Assembly: GCA_959605475.1 (NCBI GenBank)
Contig: CAUHFS010000063.1
Location: forward strand, 1-9,975
From: an uncultured Collinsella sp.
GTDB taxonomy: Bacteria; Actinomycetota; Coriobacteriia; Coriobacteriales; Coriobacteriaceae
Reading direction: 5' to 3'
Length of the DNA: 9,975 nt
Shown in pieces: positions 1-6,483 of this stretch; within the stretch, counting starts at the first letter, position 1, and each line of letters opens with the position of its first letter. The position numbers and the translations under genes are program-made. Under the pieces are notes generated by a model, which ran no database searches, had not been told where the DNA came from, and was given only the letters and a program-made list of their open reading frames with translations.

Positions 1-1278
1 CTCGCCATGCGTCCGCGCGTGCTCGCGCTCGACGAACCCACCGCGGCGCTCGACCCCGCCAGCTCCACGCTGGTCTTCGAGACCCTGCGCGAGGCAAACC
101 GTGCGCTCGGCATCACCATCGTCGTCGTTGAGCAAAAAGTCGCCCTGCTTTCGGAGTATTGCAACCGCGTGCTCGTGCTCAATCATGGTGAAATCGCACT
201 ACAGGGCGAGCCGCATGAGGTCTTCGCACACGCCGATGAGCTCCGCGCCATCGGCGTCGATTGCCCGCGTGTCACGCGCATTTTCAACAGCCTCGAGGCC
301 GATGGCCTGGCCAGCGGCACTCCCTGTTTGGATGTTGATGAGGCCGAGCGCCTGATTACGGGCATCGTCGACCCCGCACACGCAAGCAGTGACATTCAGG
401 CACCCGCCGGCTCACTGCACGCACCGTCGTTGCGCCCGCACGCCAAGGACGCCGAGCCCGTGCTCACCTTCGATCACGTTGAGTTTGCCTATCCCAATGG
501 CGGCGCCGCCGTCCACGACCTCAATCTAACCCTCTATCCCGGCGAGCTCGTGGGCATCGTCGGCCAAAACGGCGCCGGCAAGACCACGCTCACCAAGCTG
601 CTCACAGGCTTGCTTAAGCCCGCCTCGGGCAGCGTGCGCGTCACGGGATTGGACACCGCAGCCGTTCCCACGAGTCGCATCGCTCGCGAAGTCGCAACCC
701 TCTTCCAAAACCCCGACCGCCAGATCTGCAAGGACACCGTGCTCGACGAGGTCGCCTTTGGCCTGGAGCTTGCCGGCATCGACCGTGCCGAGGCGCTGCG
801 TCGCGCCCAGCTCGTCATCGACCGCTTTGGCTTGCCGGCCGACGAGGCGCCCTTCTCGCTCTCGCGCGGTCAGCGCCAGATGGTGGCACTCGCCTCCGTC
901 GTGGTCGTAGAACCCAAAATCGTGGTGCTCGACGAGCCCACGAGCGGCCTTGACTACCGCGAGTGCATGACCGTCATGGAAACCGTGCGCACCATGGCCG
1001 AACGCGGCTGCGCCGTCATCATGGTCTGTCACGACATGGAAGTCGTATCCGACTTTGCCGAGCGCATCGTAGTGATGGCCGACGGCCGCATCCTCGAGCG
1101 CGGCCGCACGCACGAGCTGTTCTCGAACATCGAGCTCATGCAGCGAGCCTACGTTGAGCCACCCCAGGTCATAGAGCTTTCTCGTCGCCTGGCATCCTCC
1201 GTCTCTCCCACCTTTGCACAGGTGAGCGAGGTCACCGATATCGTTCGCATTACCGAGGAGATGGTCCACCGTGGTTAA
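1..1278 (+). CDS. Energy-coupling factor (ECF) transporter ATPase, two fused ABC domains, 5' partial
   Basis: Cytoplasmic motor of an ECF-type vitamin or metal importer; ATP hydrolysis drives the EcfT/S membrane complex. The reading frame is open at base 1, so the start and most of ATPase domain 1 lie outside the window. Numbering from the Met at base 7, domain 1 shows only its Walker B and D-loop (LDEPTAALD, residues 8-16) and switch region (VVVEQK, 39-44), where Gln43 stands in the usual His position. A linker at about 95-150 leads to a complete second domain: Walker A GQNGAGKTT (186-194), Q-loop (LFQNPDRQ), signature LSRGQ instead of LSGGQ, Walker B VVLDEPTSGLD and switch His in VCHDME. 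Double-ATPase fusions of this CbiO/EcfA type are known in actinobacteria. The gene overlaps ecfT by 8 bp, which indicates translational coupling. The substrate cannot be told because no S component is visible. Confidence 0.93.
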   Translation, partial: LAMRPRVLALDEPTAALDPASSTLVFETLREANRALGITIVVVEQKVALLSEYCNRVLVLNHGEIALQGEPHEVFAHADELRAIGVDCPRVTRIFNSLEADGLASGTPCLDVDEAERLITGIVDPAHASSDIQAPAGSLHAPSLRPHAKDAEPVLTFDHVEFAYPNGGAAVHDLNLTLYPGELVGIVGQNGAGKTTLTKLLTGLLKPASGSVRVTGLDTAAVPTSRIAREVATLFQNPDRQICKDTVLDEVAFGLELAGIDRAEALRRAQLVIDRFGLPADEAPFSLSRGQRQMVALASVVVVEPKIVVLDEPTSGLDYRECMTVMETVRTMAERGCAVIMVCHDMEVVSDFAERIVVMADGRILERGRTHELFSNIELMQRAYVEPPQVIELSRRLASSVSPTFAQVSEVTDIVRITEEMVHRG

Positions 1279-2017
1279 CGTCATCGACTATATGCCGGGC
1301 GATACACTGCTGCACCGCTTAAACCCGGTCGTCAAACTGGGCCTTGCCGCCGCCATCATCATCGGCATCTTCCTGTCCGATACCTACGTGGCGCTGTTGG
1401 GCTTTTTGGCACTCACCCTTGCACTGGGCGCCTACGCCGGCGTCGTCGACCGTCTGTTCTCGCTACTCAAGCTGCTGATTCCGCTCGCGTTTATCATGCT
1501 GGTGCTTCAGCTGGCCTTCATGCGCGACGGCAACATAGTGTGGGGCTTTATCACCGACACGGGCCTCATTACCGGATCGAAGGCCTGCCTACGCCTGTTG
1601 GGCGTGGCGCTGCCACTCATCCTCATGCTTATGGTGACCAAGCTCAACGACCTTGCCAACGCCTGCGTCGAGGTACTGCACGTGCCATATCGCTATGCCT
1701 TCACCTTTACCACGGCGCTGCGCTTTGTGCCGGTATTTGGCCAGGAAATGAACGCCATCATAGAGGCGCAGACTGCACGCGGCGTCGAATACGACACTAA
1801 GAATCCCGTCAAGAAACTCAAACTCATGCTGCCGCTGTGCGTGCCACTACTTATCTCGAGCGTGGGCAAGACCGATGCCACCGCGCTTGCCGCCGAGCAG
1901 CGCGGCTTCTACCTGCGCACGCGTGCGAGTTCGTATAAGCGCTACCCCATCAAAGGCCTGGATATCGCCGTACTTATCGTCAGCATCGCCCTTGTCGCCA
2001 TCGGCTTCCTGTTCTAG
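1271..2017 (+). CDS. ecfT: ECF transporter transmembrane T component (CbiQ/EcfT family)
   Basis: Integral membrane scaffold that couples the ECF ATPases to a substrate-binding S protein. The 248-aa length is usual for the family. Hydrophobic segments fall at about 22-55, 60-85, 108-125 and 228-248. The two cytoplasmic coupling-helix motifs that dock into the ATPase grooves are visible as A-R-G at residues 169-171 (AQTARG) and the related E-Q-R-G at 209-212 (AAEQRGF), separated by a hydrophobic hairpin. The start is GTG at 1271, inside the end of the ATPase gene, with GAGGAG at 1255-1260 as ribosome binding site 10 bases upstream. An ATG at 1292 is possible but would remove conserved N-terminal sequence. 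It is the last gene of its operon and is followed by a strong hairpin terminator. Confidence 0.92.
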   Translation: MVNVIDYMPGDTLLHRLNPVVKLGLAAAIIIGIFLSDTYVALLGFLALTLALGAYAGVVDRLFSLLKLLIPLAFIMLVLQLAFMRDGNIVWGFITDTGLITGSKACLRLLGVALPLILMLMVTKLNDLANACVEVLHVPYRYAFTFTTALRFVPVFGQEMNAIIEAQTARGVEYDTKNPVKKLKLMLPLCVPLLISSVGKTDATALAAEQRGFYLRTRASSYKRYPIKGLDIAVLIVSIALVAIGFLF

Positions 2018-2046
2018 CAATCGCTGGCAGCAACCGGCAAATGCAA

Positions 2047-2081
2047 AAGGCCTCGGCTCGCACTAAACGAGCCGAGGCCTT
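2047..2081. terminator. Bidirectional Rho-independent terminator
   Basis: Perfect 14-bp stem (2047-2060 with 2068-2081) and a 7-base loop. It is flanked by AAAA on the left, which reads as a T-run on the minus strand, and by a weaker ACTGTTTT on the right. It lies 29 bases after ecfT and between convergent genes, so it probably stops transcription from both sides. Confidence 0.85.
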
Positions 2082-2099
2082 ACTGTTTTCCCAGATAAA

Positions 2100-2134
2100 A
2101 CCTACCAAAATTAACCTGTCCCTTTTTGGCAGGT
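2100..2134 (-). terminator. Second hairpin, probable terminator of the racemase gene
   Basis: The arms 2100-2110 (ACCTACCAAAA) and 2124-2134 (TTTTGGCAGGT) pair with one mismatch around a 13-base loop. On the minus strand the stem is followed by TTTATC, and it lies 6 bases past the racemase stop. The T-run is short, so termination strength is uncertain. The next hairpin (2047-2081) would catch read-through. Confidence 0.5.
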
Positions 2135-2140
2135 CGGAAG

Positions 2141-2887
2141 CTAGAGGCGGTAGGGGGCGCCGCTGCGAATGATGGACTCGCGTACCAGGACATCCATCGC
2201 ATCGAGGGTGATCTCGGGCATCTCGCGATACTTCTGCAACACCGAGAGCTCCGTGCAGGCCAGGATGACGCGGTCGCAGCCGCTACGGGCGAACTCCCAC
2301 ATCACGCGGTCGAACTTATCCATATCGGGCTCACGCCCGGCCTTCACATCGTCGTAGATAAGCGACATTACATCGTTCTGACGTTTCTCGCTGGGATAGA
2401 CGACCTCAACGCCCGCGGTCTCGCATTCGCGCCCATAGACGCCTGCACCCACGGTGCCGTCGGTACCCATGATGCCGATCTTGCGCACCGGCTCGGCCGG
2501 CATGCTCAGGTTTGGATCGAACTCGCACTCCCCCATTACCGCGCCGGCCAGAGCATAGCGCACCGACTCACGCGGCATGTGGATAATCGGCACCTTCGTA
2601 AACGACTGGATCTGGTCGTAGAAGTAGTGTGACGTGTTGCAGGGAATCGCTATGTGCGCGCAGCCCAGCGACTCGAGTGCCTGGGCACACTCCTTCATGG
2701 TCTCCAGCAGCTCGGTATGCTCACCGGTCTTGATGGCCAGCGTCCGGTCGGGCATGGTCGACTTGGAAAGCACCACCATGTCGATATGCTCCTGGTCGCA
2801 GGCAGCAGCCGTATGACGCACCACCTGGTCGTAGTAATACGACGTGGCCTCGGCGCCCATGCCGCCGATAACTCCCAGCTTTTCCAT
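2141..2887 (-). CDS. Aspartate/glutamate racemase (amino-acid racemase family)
   Basis: PLP-independent two-cysteine racemase, 248 aa, the normal family length. The N-terminus KLGVIGGMG is typical of the Asp/Glu racemase superfamily. The two catalytic cysteines are visible: Cys83 in IPCNTSH and Cys211 in LACTEL. The start is ATG at 2887 because AAGGAGG lies 5 bases upstream; a longer in-frame reading to 2971 has no ribosome site and runs into the stop of the preceding gene. The gene lies directly downstream of a D-aspartate ligase-like gene on the same strand, so the likely job is to supply D-aspartate for cell-wall cross-bridges, as the Racfm/Aslfm pair does in Enterococcus faecium. Glutamate racemase (MurI) activity is less likely: the partner gene points to aspartate and the sequence lacks the MurI look. 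Substrate preference is inferred from context. Confidence 0.9.
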   Translation of the reverse strand: MEKLGVIGGMGAEATSYYYDQVVRHTAAACDQEHIDMVVLSKSTMPDRTLAIKTGEHTELLETMKECAQALESLGCAHIAIPCNTSHYFYDQIQSFTKVPIIHMPRESVRYALAGAVMGECEFDPNLSMPAEPVRKIGIMGTDGTVGAGVYGRECETAGVEVVYPSEKRQNDVMSLIYDDVKAGREPDMDKFDRVMWEFARSGCDRVILACTELSVLQKYREMPEITLDAMDVLVRESIIRSGAPYRL

Positions 2888-2923
2888 CGCCGCCTCCTTG
2901 GTGACGCTTGCACAATTGCGCGT

Positions 2924-2929
2924 ATCATA
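2924..2929 (-). promoter_or_regulatory. Possible internal promoter (-10) for the racemase
   Basis: On the minus strand TATGAT lies 36 bases before the racemase ATG. The best -35-like hexamers are weak (GGTTTG at a 17-base spacing, or TTTGCA at 15). It would give the racemase its own transcription start in addition to read-through from the ligase gene. Confidence 0.35.
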
Positions 2930-2932
2930 CCC

Positions 2933-2962
2933 GCGCCCGCCCGATGCAAACCGGACGGGCGC
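2933..2962 (-). promoter_or_regulatory. GC-rich hairpin between ligase and racemase genes
   Basis: The arms 2933-2943 and 2952-2962 can form 11 pairs (one is G-U in the minus-strand RNA) around an 8-base loop, starting 10 bases past the ligase stop. No T-run follows. It could be a partial terminator, an mRNA-stability element, or simply GC-rich sequence next to the putative promoter. Confidence 0.35.
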
Positions 2963-2971
2963 CGCGCTCAT

Positions 2972-4219
2972 CTACTTGTAATACGTCTTGAACAGCTTAA
3001 AGTGGCGCAGCTTGGTGTGCCACATGCGCAGCCAGCGGTTAAAGACAAAGTCGCCCTTCATAAACGAAGGGTCGGCGCCCTTGCCCTCCTTGGCAAGACG
3101 ATGCACCTTCGCGCGCAGCTCGGGAGCCTTGACGTATTTGTCGACGACGCCCATGGGGACGACCATCCACAGCGCCTCGTCCTGCGCCGTCACAAACTCC
3201 GGCTCAAACGGGCGGTTGAAAACATACTCGTCCACCACATACTTGGCAACGTTAAAGCCACTGTTAGTGACATAGTAGTTGCTGCGGCCCTGGCGCGTGT
3301 TGAAATCGAAGAACTTAAACGAGCCGTCGCGCTCGTCGTACTTAACGTCAAAGTTGGAATAGCCCACAAAGTGAAGGTCCTCGAGCAACTTGCGCACGCC
3401 GCCCATGAGCTCGTCGTTGGGCTCGGTAATGATACAGGCGTGATTACCGACACCGTGAGGCTGATGCTCCTCGAGCAGCACATGGCCCAGGCACATCATG
3501 CGCACCTTGCCGTTGCGATCGGAATAACTGGTGAGCACGCGCATGTACTCGTCGTTGCCGGGCACGCGATCCTGCAAGATCAGATCGTCGGTGTAGCCGC
3601 TGGCATACGAATCGCGAATGACCTGTTCCAGCTCGGCAATCTCATAGGCCTTCTTCTGGCCCTCGAACTCATGCTGCCACCACATGATGCCGTCAGAAGG
3701 CTTCAGAATCATCGGGTAAGGAAAATCGATCTGGTCGAGCACCTCGGCAGGTGCCTCGCCTTGGTCGTTCAGCATCGCCATGGTGAAGGTAAAGGTATGC
3801 GGATAAGGCACGCCATGCTTCTCGCACAGCTCGTAGAAGATCTCCTTCTTCTGGCACTGCTCGAGCATGCTGTAGGGCGCGTAGGGAGCGACGATGTTAT
3901 CCGCCAGCTCATGAGCATCCTTGGCCTGAGCCACGAGGGCAACATAGTTGTCGCCACAGCCCACAAGGACAATCGTCTTGTCGGCATGCGCTTGGGCAAT
4001 GCCGTTGACGGTTTTGAGCATCACGGGCATGGTGTCGATATCCACGTTGGGCGTGTAGTCGATAATCTGGCTGCGGTACGCGGGACCCGTCTGATACTTT
4101 CCAAAGACCAGACTCTTGACCTGGTACTCCTCGTAGAAGGCGCGCGCCACCGAATAGGCGTTGATGTCGCCACCGAGCAGCACGGGAATGAACTCGCGCT
4201 CTGTAAATTGCAATGCCAT
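2972..4219 (-). CDS. D-aspartate ligase-like ATP-grasp enzyme (peptidoglycan side-branch synthesis)
   Basis: Cytoplasmic ATP-grasp carboxylate-amine ligase, 415 aa, close to the ~409 aa of Enterococcus faecium D-aspartate ligase (Aslfm), which joins the beta-carboxyl of D-Asp to the side chain of the stem-peptide Lys. The N-terminus EFIPVLLGGDINAYSVARAF (residues 9-28) closely matches my memory of the Aslfm opening. The ATP-grasp fold shows in Lys173 of PMILKPSDG, the EGQKKAYEI segment, DEYMR (223-227), NFDVKYD (289-295) and the metal-binding FDFNTRQGRSNYY (304-316, Asn307 a likely Mg ligand). The start is ATG at 4219 with AGGAAG 6 bases upstream. It is followed 84 bases later by the racemase that could supply its substrate. 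Another amino-acid or dipeptide ligase of the same fold is possible; exact substrate is inferred. Confidence 0.85.
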   Translation of the reverse strand: MALQFTEREFIPVLLGGDINAYSVARAFYEEYQVKSLVFGKYQTGPAYRSQIIDYTPNVDIDTMPVMLKTVNGIAQAHADKTIVLVGCGDNYVALVAQAKDAHELADNIVAPYAPYSMLEQCQKKEIFYELCEKHGVPYPHTFTFTMAMLNDQGEAPAEVLDQIDFPYPMILKPSDGIMWWQHEFEGQKKAYEIAELEQVIRDSYASGYTDDLILQDRVPGNDEYMRVLTSYSDRNGKVRMMCLGHVLLEEHQPHGVGNHACIITEPNDELMGGVRKLLEDLHFVGYSNFDVKYDERDGSFKFFDFNTRQGRSNYYVTNSGFNVAKYVVDEYVFNRPFEPEFVTAQDEALWMVVPMGVVDKYVKAPELRAKVHRLAKEGKGADPSFMKGDFVFNRWLRMWHTKLRHFKLFKTYYK

Positions 4220-4275
4220 GGAAACTTCCTATCATGAACTGCCCACACAACGGGCGGTCTTTGTGCAACTGATTT

Positions 4276-4305
4276 ATTCTAGCGTGCCAAGCCGGCGGCA
4301 CCCAA
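4276..4305 (-). promoter_or_regulatory. Candidate promoter for the D-Asp ligase operon
   Basis: On the minus strand TTGGGT (4300-4305) and TAGAAT (4276-4281) are spaced by 18 bases, with the start codon 57 bases after the -10. It is a reasonable sigma-A-like match in the 220-base divergent gap, but not experimentally anchored. Confidence 0.4.
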
Positions 4306-4371
4306 AGCTCCACCGTATCTATGGCAATCGGTGTAATTATCCAGCACGAAGGCGGCAATCACCGGTGTACG

Positions 4372-4420
4372 ACAACGGGCAATGAACCCACCGTTGTTGT
4401 AGGATTCAACGTGTTGCCCG
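4372..4420 (+). promoter_or_regulatory. Alternative pairings in the MOSC gene leader
   Basis: Two mutually exclusive stems can form just before the MOSC start: ACAACGG (4372-4378) with CCGTTGT (4391-4397), and CGGGCAA (4376-4382) with TTGCCCG (4414-4420). Both arms are perfect 7-mers. This could be a leader switch or chance. I do not recognise a molybdenum-cofactor riboswitch. Confidence 0.25.
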
Positions 4421-4439
4421 CCCCGTCGAAAGGTGCACC

Positions 4440-5072
4440 GTGCCCCAGGCTCATCCGATCAACAACCCCATCATTGACGCCGCAAAGCGCGAACTTGCGG
4501 ATCGTGCCCAGACGGCAGCTCCCCTACGTACTGCAAACGATGCTTACAACGGGCCTGCCCGCATTGTCTCAATCAACACGTCGGAGCACAAAGGCACGCG
4601 TAAGTCACCCGTCGCCGACGGGCACGACACCGTCATCGAGCAGTTTGGTCTCGCCTCCGATGCGCACGCCGGGCATTGGCACCGCCAGGTTTCCTTTTTA
4701 GCCGCAGAGTCTATCCAGACGGCGCAGGCGCGCGGGCTCGATGTGCACGAGGGCGACTTTGGCGAGAACTTCACAACCCAGGGCATCAACCTGCTCTCGC
4801 TCCCTCTGGGAACGCAGCTCAAGATTGGCAACGAAGTACTCGTCGAAATCAGCCAGATCGGCAAAGTCTGCCACACCCGCTGTGCCATCTTCTATCTCGC
4901 CGGCGACTGCATCTTTCCCCACGAGGGCATTTTTGGCGTCGTGCTGCAGGGCGGAGAAGTCCATATCGGTGACGACATACAGGCGGTCAAGCTCGGCGAT
5001 GGCACCTGTTCCTTCACTCCCGCCGAGGCACTCAAAGAGGTGGAGCAGGCTCGTCGCGAAGGAACCCTGTAG
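4440..5072 (+). CDS. MOSC domain-containing protein
   Basis: MOSC domains are the C-terminal domain of molybdenum-cofactor sulfurases and also occur as stand-alone proteins such as YiiM, thought to handle sulfur or molybdopterin ligands. The 210-aa protein has the core at about 38-185: IVSINTSEHKGTRKSPV, the family motif GDFGENFT (105-112), and GKVCHTRC (141-148), whose Cys144 matches the conserved MOSC cysteine and Cys148 is an extra candidate ligand. The ~37-residue N-terminal extension before the core is polar and unassigned. The start is GTG at 4440, the only start codon in frame before the core; AAAGG lies about 8 bases upstream. It is transcribed divergently from the D-Asp ligase and stands alone, with no molybdenum cofactor genes nearby, so its exact role is unknown. 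Confidence 0.88.
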   Translation: MPQAHPINNPIIDAAKRELADRAQTAAPLRTANDAYNGPARIVSINTSEHKGTRKSPVADGHDTVIEQFGLASDAHAGHWHRQVSFLAAESIQTAQARGLDVHEGDFGENFTTQGINLLSLPLGTQLKIGNEVLVEISQIGKVCHTRCAIFYLAGDCIFPHEGIFGVVLQGGEVHIGDDIQAVKLGDGTCSFTPAEALKEVEQARREGTL

Positions 5073-5197
5073 TTGCAAAACCCCACGTTGAGATAGCTTT
5101 TACAGCCAAGAATCCCGTTGCAACAGGGTGCCGTAACGTTAAAGTTGAACTCTATGGTTTCTCAACAATTCACCGTTCCCGCAGGTCACGGCCAAAG

Positions 5198-5247
5198 CCT
5201 CAAGTTCAACTTGACCCTTTAGAACCTTTAAGGTTCAAGTTGAGGTC
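5198..5247 (+). promoter_or_regulatory. Nested palindromes, possible MerR/SoxR-type operator
   Basis: Two perfect odd palindromes sit side by side: TCAAGTTCAACTTGA (5200-5214) and GAACCTTTAAGGTTC (5222-5236). TCAACTTGA (5206-5214) is also inverted as TCAAGTTGA at 5235-5243. The first, extended to 5198-5216, resembles the SoxR box CCTCAAGTTAACTTGAGG with one extra central base. A related AAGTTGAAC stands at 5142-5150. The block overlaps the probable -35 region of the hydrolase gene, so an operator is likely; the regulator is not identified. Confidence 0.5.
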
Positions 5248-5264
5248 GAAAGCAGTAGTAGAAT
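5234..5264 (+). promoter_or_regulatory. Candidate promoter of the cell-wall hydrolase gene
   Basis: TAGAAT at 5259-5264 is a good -10. Upstream TTCAAG (5234-5239, 19-base spacing) is a weak -35 lying inside the palindromic block. A long spacer with an internal dyad is typical of MerR-activated promoters, which fits the operator idea but does not prove it. Confidence 0.4.
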
Positions 5265-5306
5265 ACACCTCGACCAATAACCTACGATTGATTGCAGAGG
5301 GACTGG

Positions 5307-6440
5307 ATGCAGCATTCGAACCATCGCACCGCAGCGCTCATCGCGTCGAAGCCGGCTCGTATCATCACGAGCGCCGCGCTTGCCGTCGCGCTGACGGCCA
5401 CGCCGATGCTCTCCCCCGTCGCGGCCTATGCCGCCTCGCAGGCAACGCAGGATCAGCTTTCCGCCGCCCAGAAAAAAATCGAGGACGCTACGAGCGCCTA
5501 CAACGACGCCCGAACCAAGCTCGAGGATCTGCAAAAGCAGATCGACTCCAATGAGGCGAACATCGATAAGATTGAGGCCGAGCTACCCGAGCAGCAGGCC
5601 AAGGCGAGCTCCGCCATGCGCGATCTGTATAAGTACCAGAAGGGCACCAGCCCCATCGTGAGCTTCCTGGTGAACACGCAGAGCTTGGGTGACTTTATCA
5701 CCACCTGCAAATACACTAACCAGATTACGAGCTCAAGCGTCGACGAGATCGAAGAGCTTAACAAGATGCAGACCGAGCTCGAGCAGAACAAAACCGAGCT
5801 CGAGCAGGCCAAGTCTCAGCTCGAGGGCGAGCAAAAGAATGCCGAGGACGCGCTGGCGCAGGCACAGCAGCTCCGCAACGAGGCGCAAGCGAAGGCCGAG
5901 CAGGAAAATGCCGCCGAACTGGCTAAGCTCGAGGCCGACAAAGCCGCTGCCGCCGAGAAGCTCTCGGGTACCGGCGTGAGTGGCAATAACTCCAATAGCC
6001 AAGCAAATAACGCCAACACCACCATCGACACTACGCCGAGCAACTCCAATACCGGCAATTCCGATTACGACTCGTTCATTAACGAGTGGACGAGCCGCAT
6101 CGACAACTACCTCGCCGGTTCCCCCATGGCAGGTCAGGGCTATAACTTTGCCGTCGCCGCCTGGAATACCGGCGTCGATCCCCGTTGGTCCCCCGCCATC
6201 GCCTGCATCGAGAGCAGCAAGGGCCTTTATTGCGCCGGCTCCTATAACGCCTGGGGCTGGAGTGCCCGCGGCGGTGGTTGGCGTAGCTTTGGCAGCTGGA
6301 GCGAGGCTGTCTCCGCCCACGTTGCCTACCTGGGTGCCAACTATGGCTCCACGCTTACCCCGGCAGCCGCCAAGAAGTACTGCCCGCCCACGTGGCAGGA
6401 CTGGTACAACAAGGTCGCCAATCAAATGAACCGTATTTAA
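5307..6440 (+). CDS. Secreted peptidoglycan hydrolase: CwlO/PcsB-like coiled coil plus lysozyme-like domain
   Basis: Predicted exported cell-wall enzyme of 377 aa. The signal peptide has basic residues up to Arg18, a hydrophobic core at 19-38 and a likely cut after AYA or YAA (42-43). Residues 44-115 and 143-220 are heptad-rich coiled coil; between them MRDLYKYQKGTSPIVSFLVN with SLGDFITT (104-133) is the pattern seen in CwlO/PcsB/EnvC proteins, whose coils are controlled by FtsEX. A Ser/Asn/Thr-rich linker (221-252) leads to a domain at 253-377 with Glu302 in ACIESSKG and GSYNAWGW (311-318), the pattern of transglycosylase/lysozyme-like domains where that Glu is catalytic. The ATG at 5307 is chosen over a TTG at 5292 because AGAGGG (5296-5301) lies 5 bases upstream. 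Cys300, Cys309 and Cys359 could form a disulfide. Muramidase versus lytic transglycosylase cannot be decided. Confidence 0.82.
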   Translation: MQHSNHRTAALIASKPARIITSAALAVALTATPMLSPVAAYAASQATQDQLSAAQKKIEDATSAYNDARTKLEDLQKQIDSNEANIDKIEAELPEQQAKASSAMRDLYKYQKGTSPIVSFLVNTQSLGDFITTCKYTNQITSSSVDEIEELNKMQTELEQNKTELEQAKSQLEGEQKNAEDALAQAQQLRNEAQAKAEQENAAELAKLEADKAAAAEKLSGTGVSGNNSNSQANNANTTIDTTPSNSNTGNSDYDSFINEWTSRIDNYLAGSPMAGQGYNFAVAAWNTGVDPRWSPAIACIESSKGLYCAGSYNAWGWSARGGGWRSFGSWSEAVSAHVAYLGANYGSTLTPAAAKKYCPPTWQDWYNKVANQMNRI

Positions 6441-6450
6441 GTGCAACTGC

Positions 6451-6476
6451 AAAGGGGCCCCAAACGGGGCCCCTTT
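6451..6476. terminator. Rho-independent terminator between convergent genes
   Basis: Perfect 11-bp stem (6451-6461 with 6466-6476) made of AAAGGGGCCCC and its complement, with a 4-base AAAC loop. Only TTT follows on each strand. It lies 10 bases after the hydrolase and 7 bases after the kinase stop, so it probably serves both. Confidence 0.8.
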
Positions 6477-6483
6477 CGATTAT

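Noticed and set aside
526..1284. 252-residue open frame on the minus strand opposite the ATPase gene
   Set aside because: It is rich in His, Asp and Gly, as typical antisense shadows of GC-rich genes are. It has no recognisable domain and lies opposite a strong ABC ATPase.
2654..4237. 527-residue plus-strand open frame opposite the racemase and ligase genes
   Set aside because: Long only because of codon bias. Its composition (His, Val, Leu, Ala repeats) has no domain logic, while the opposite strand shows catalytic motifs and ribosome sites.
4321..4440. Molybdenum-cofactor riboswitch before the MOSC gene
   Set aside because: Only simple 7-base pairings are visible; I could not place the conserved core of that riboswitch.
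5733..6452. 239-residue minus-strand open frame opposite the hydrolase
   Set aside because: Gly/Ala/Val-rich shadow; the plus strand has a signal peptide, coiled coil and conserved lysozyme-like motifs.
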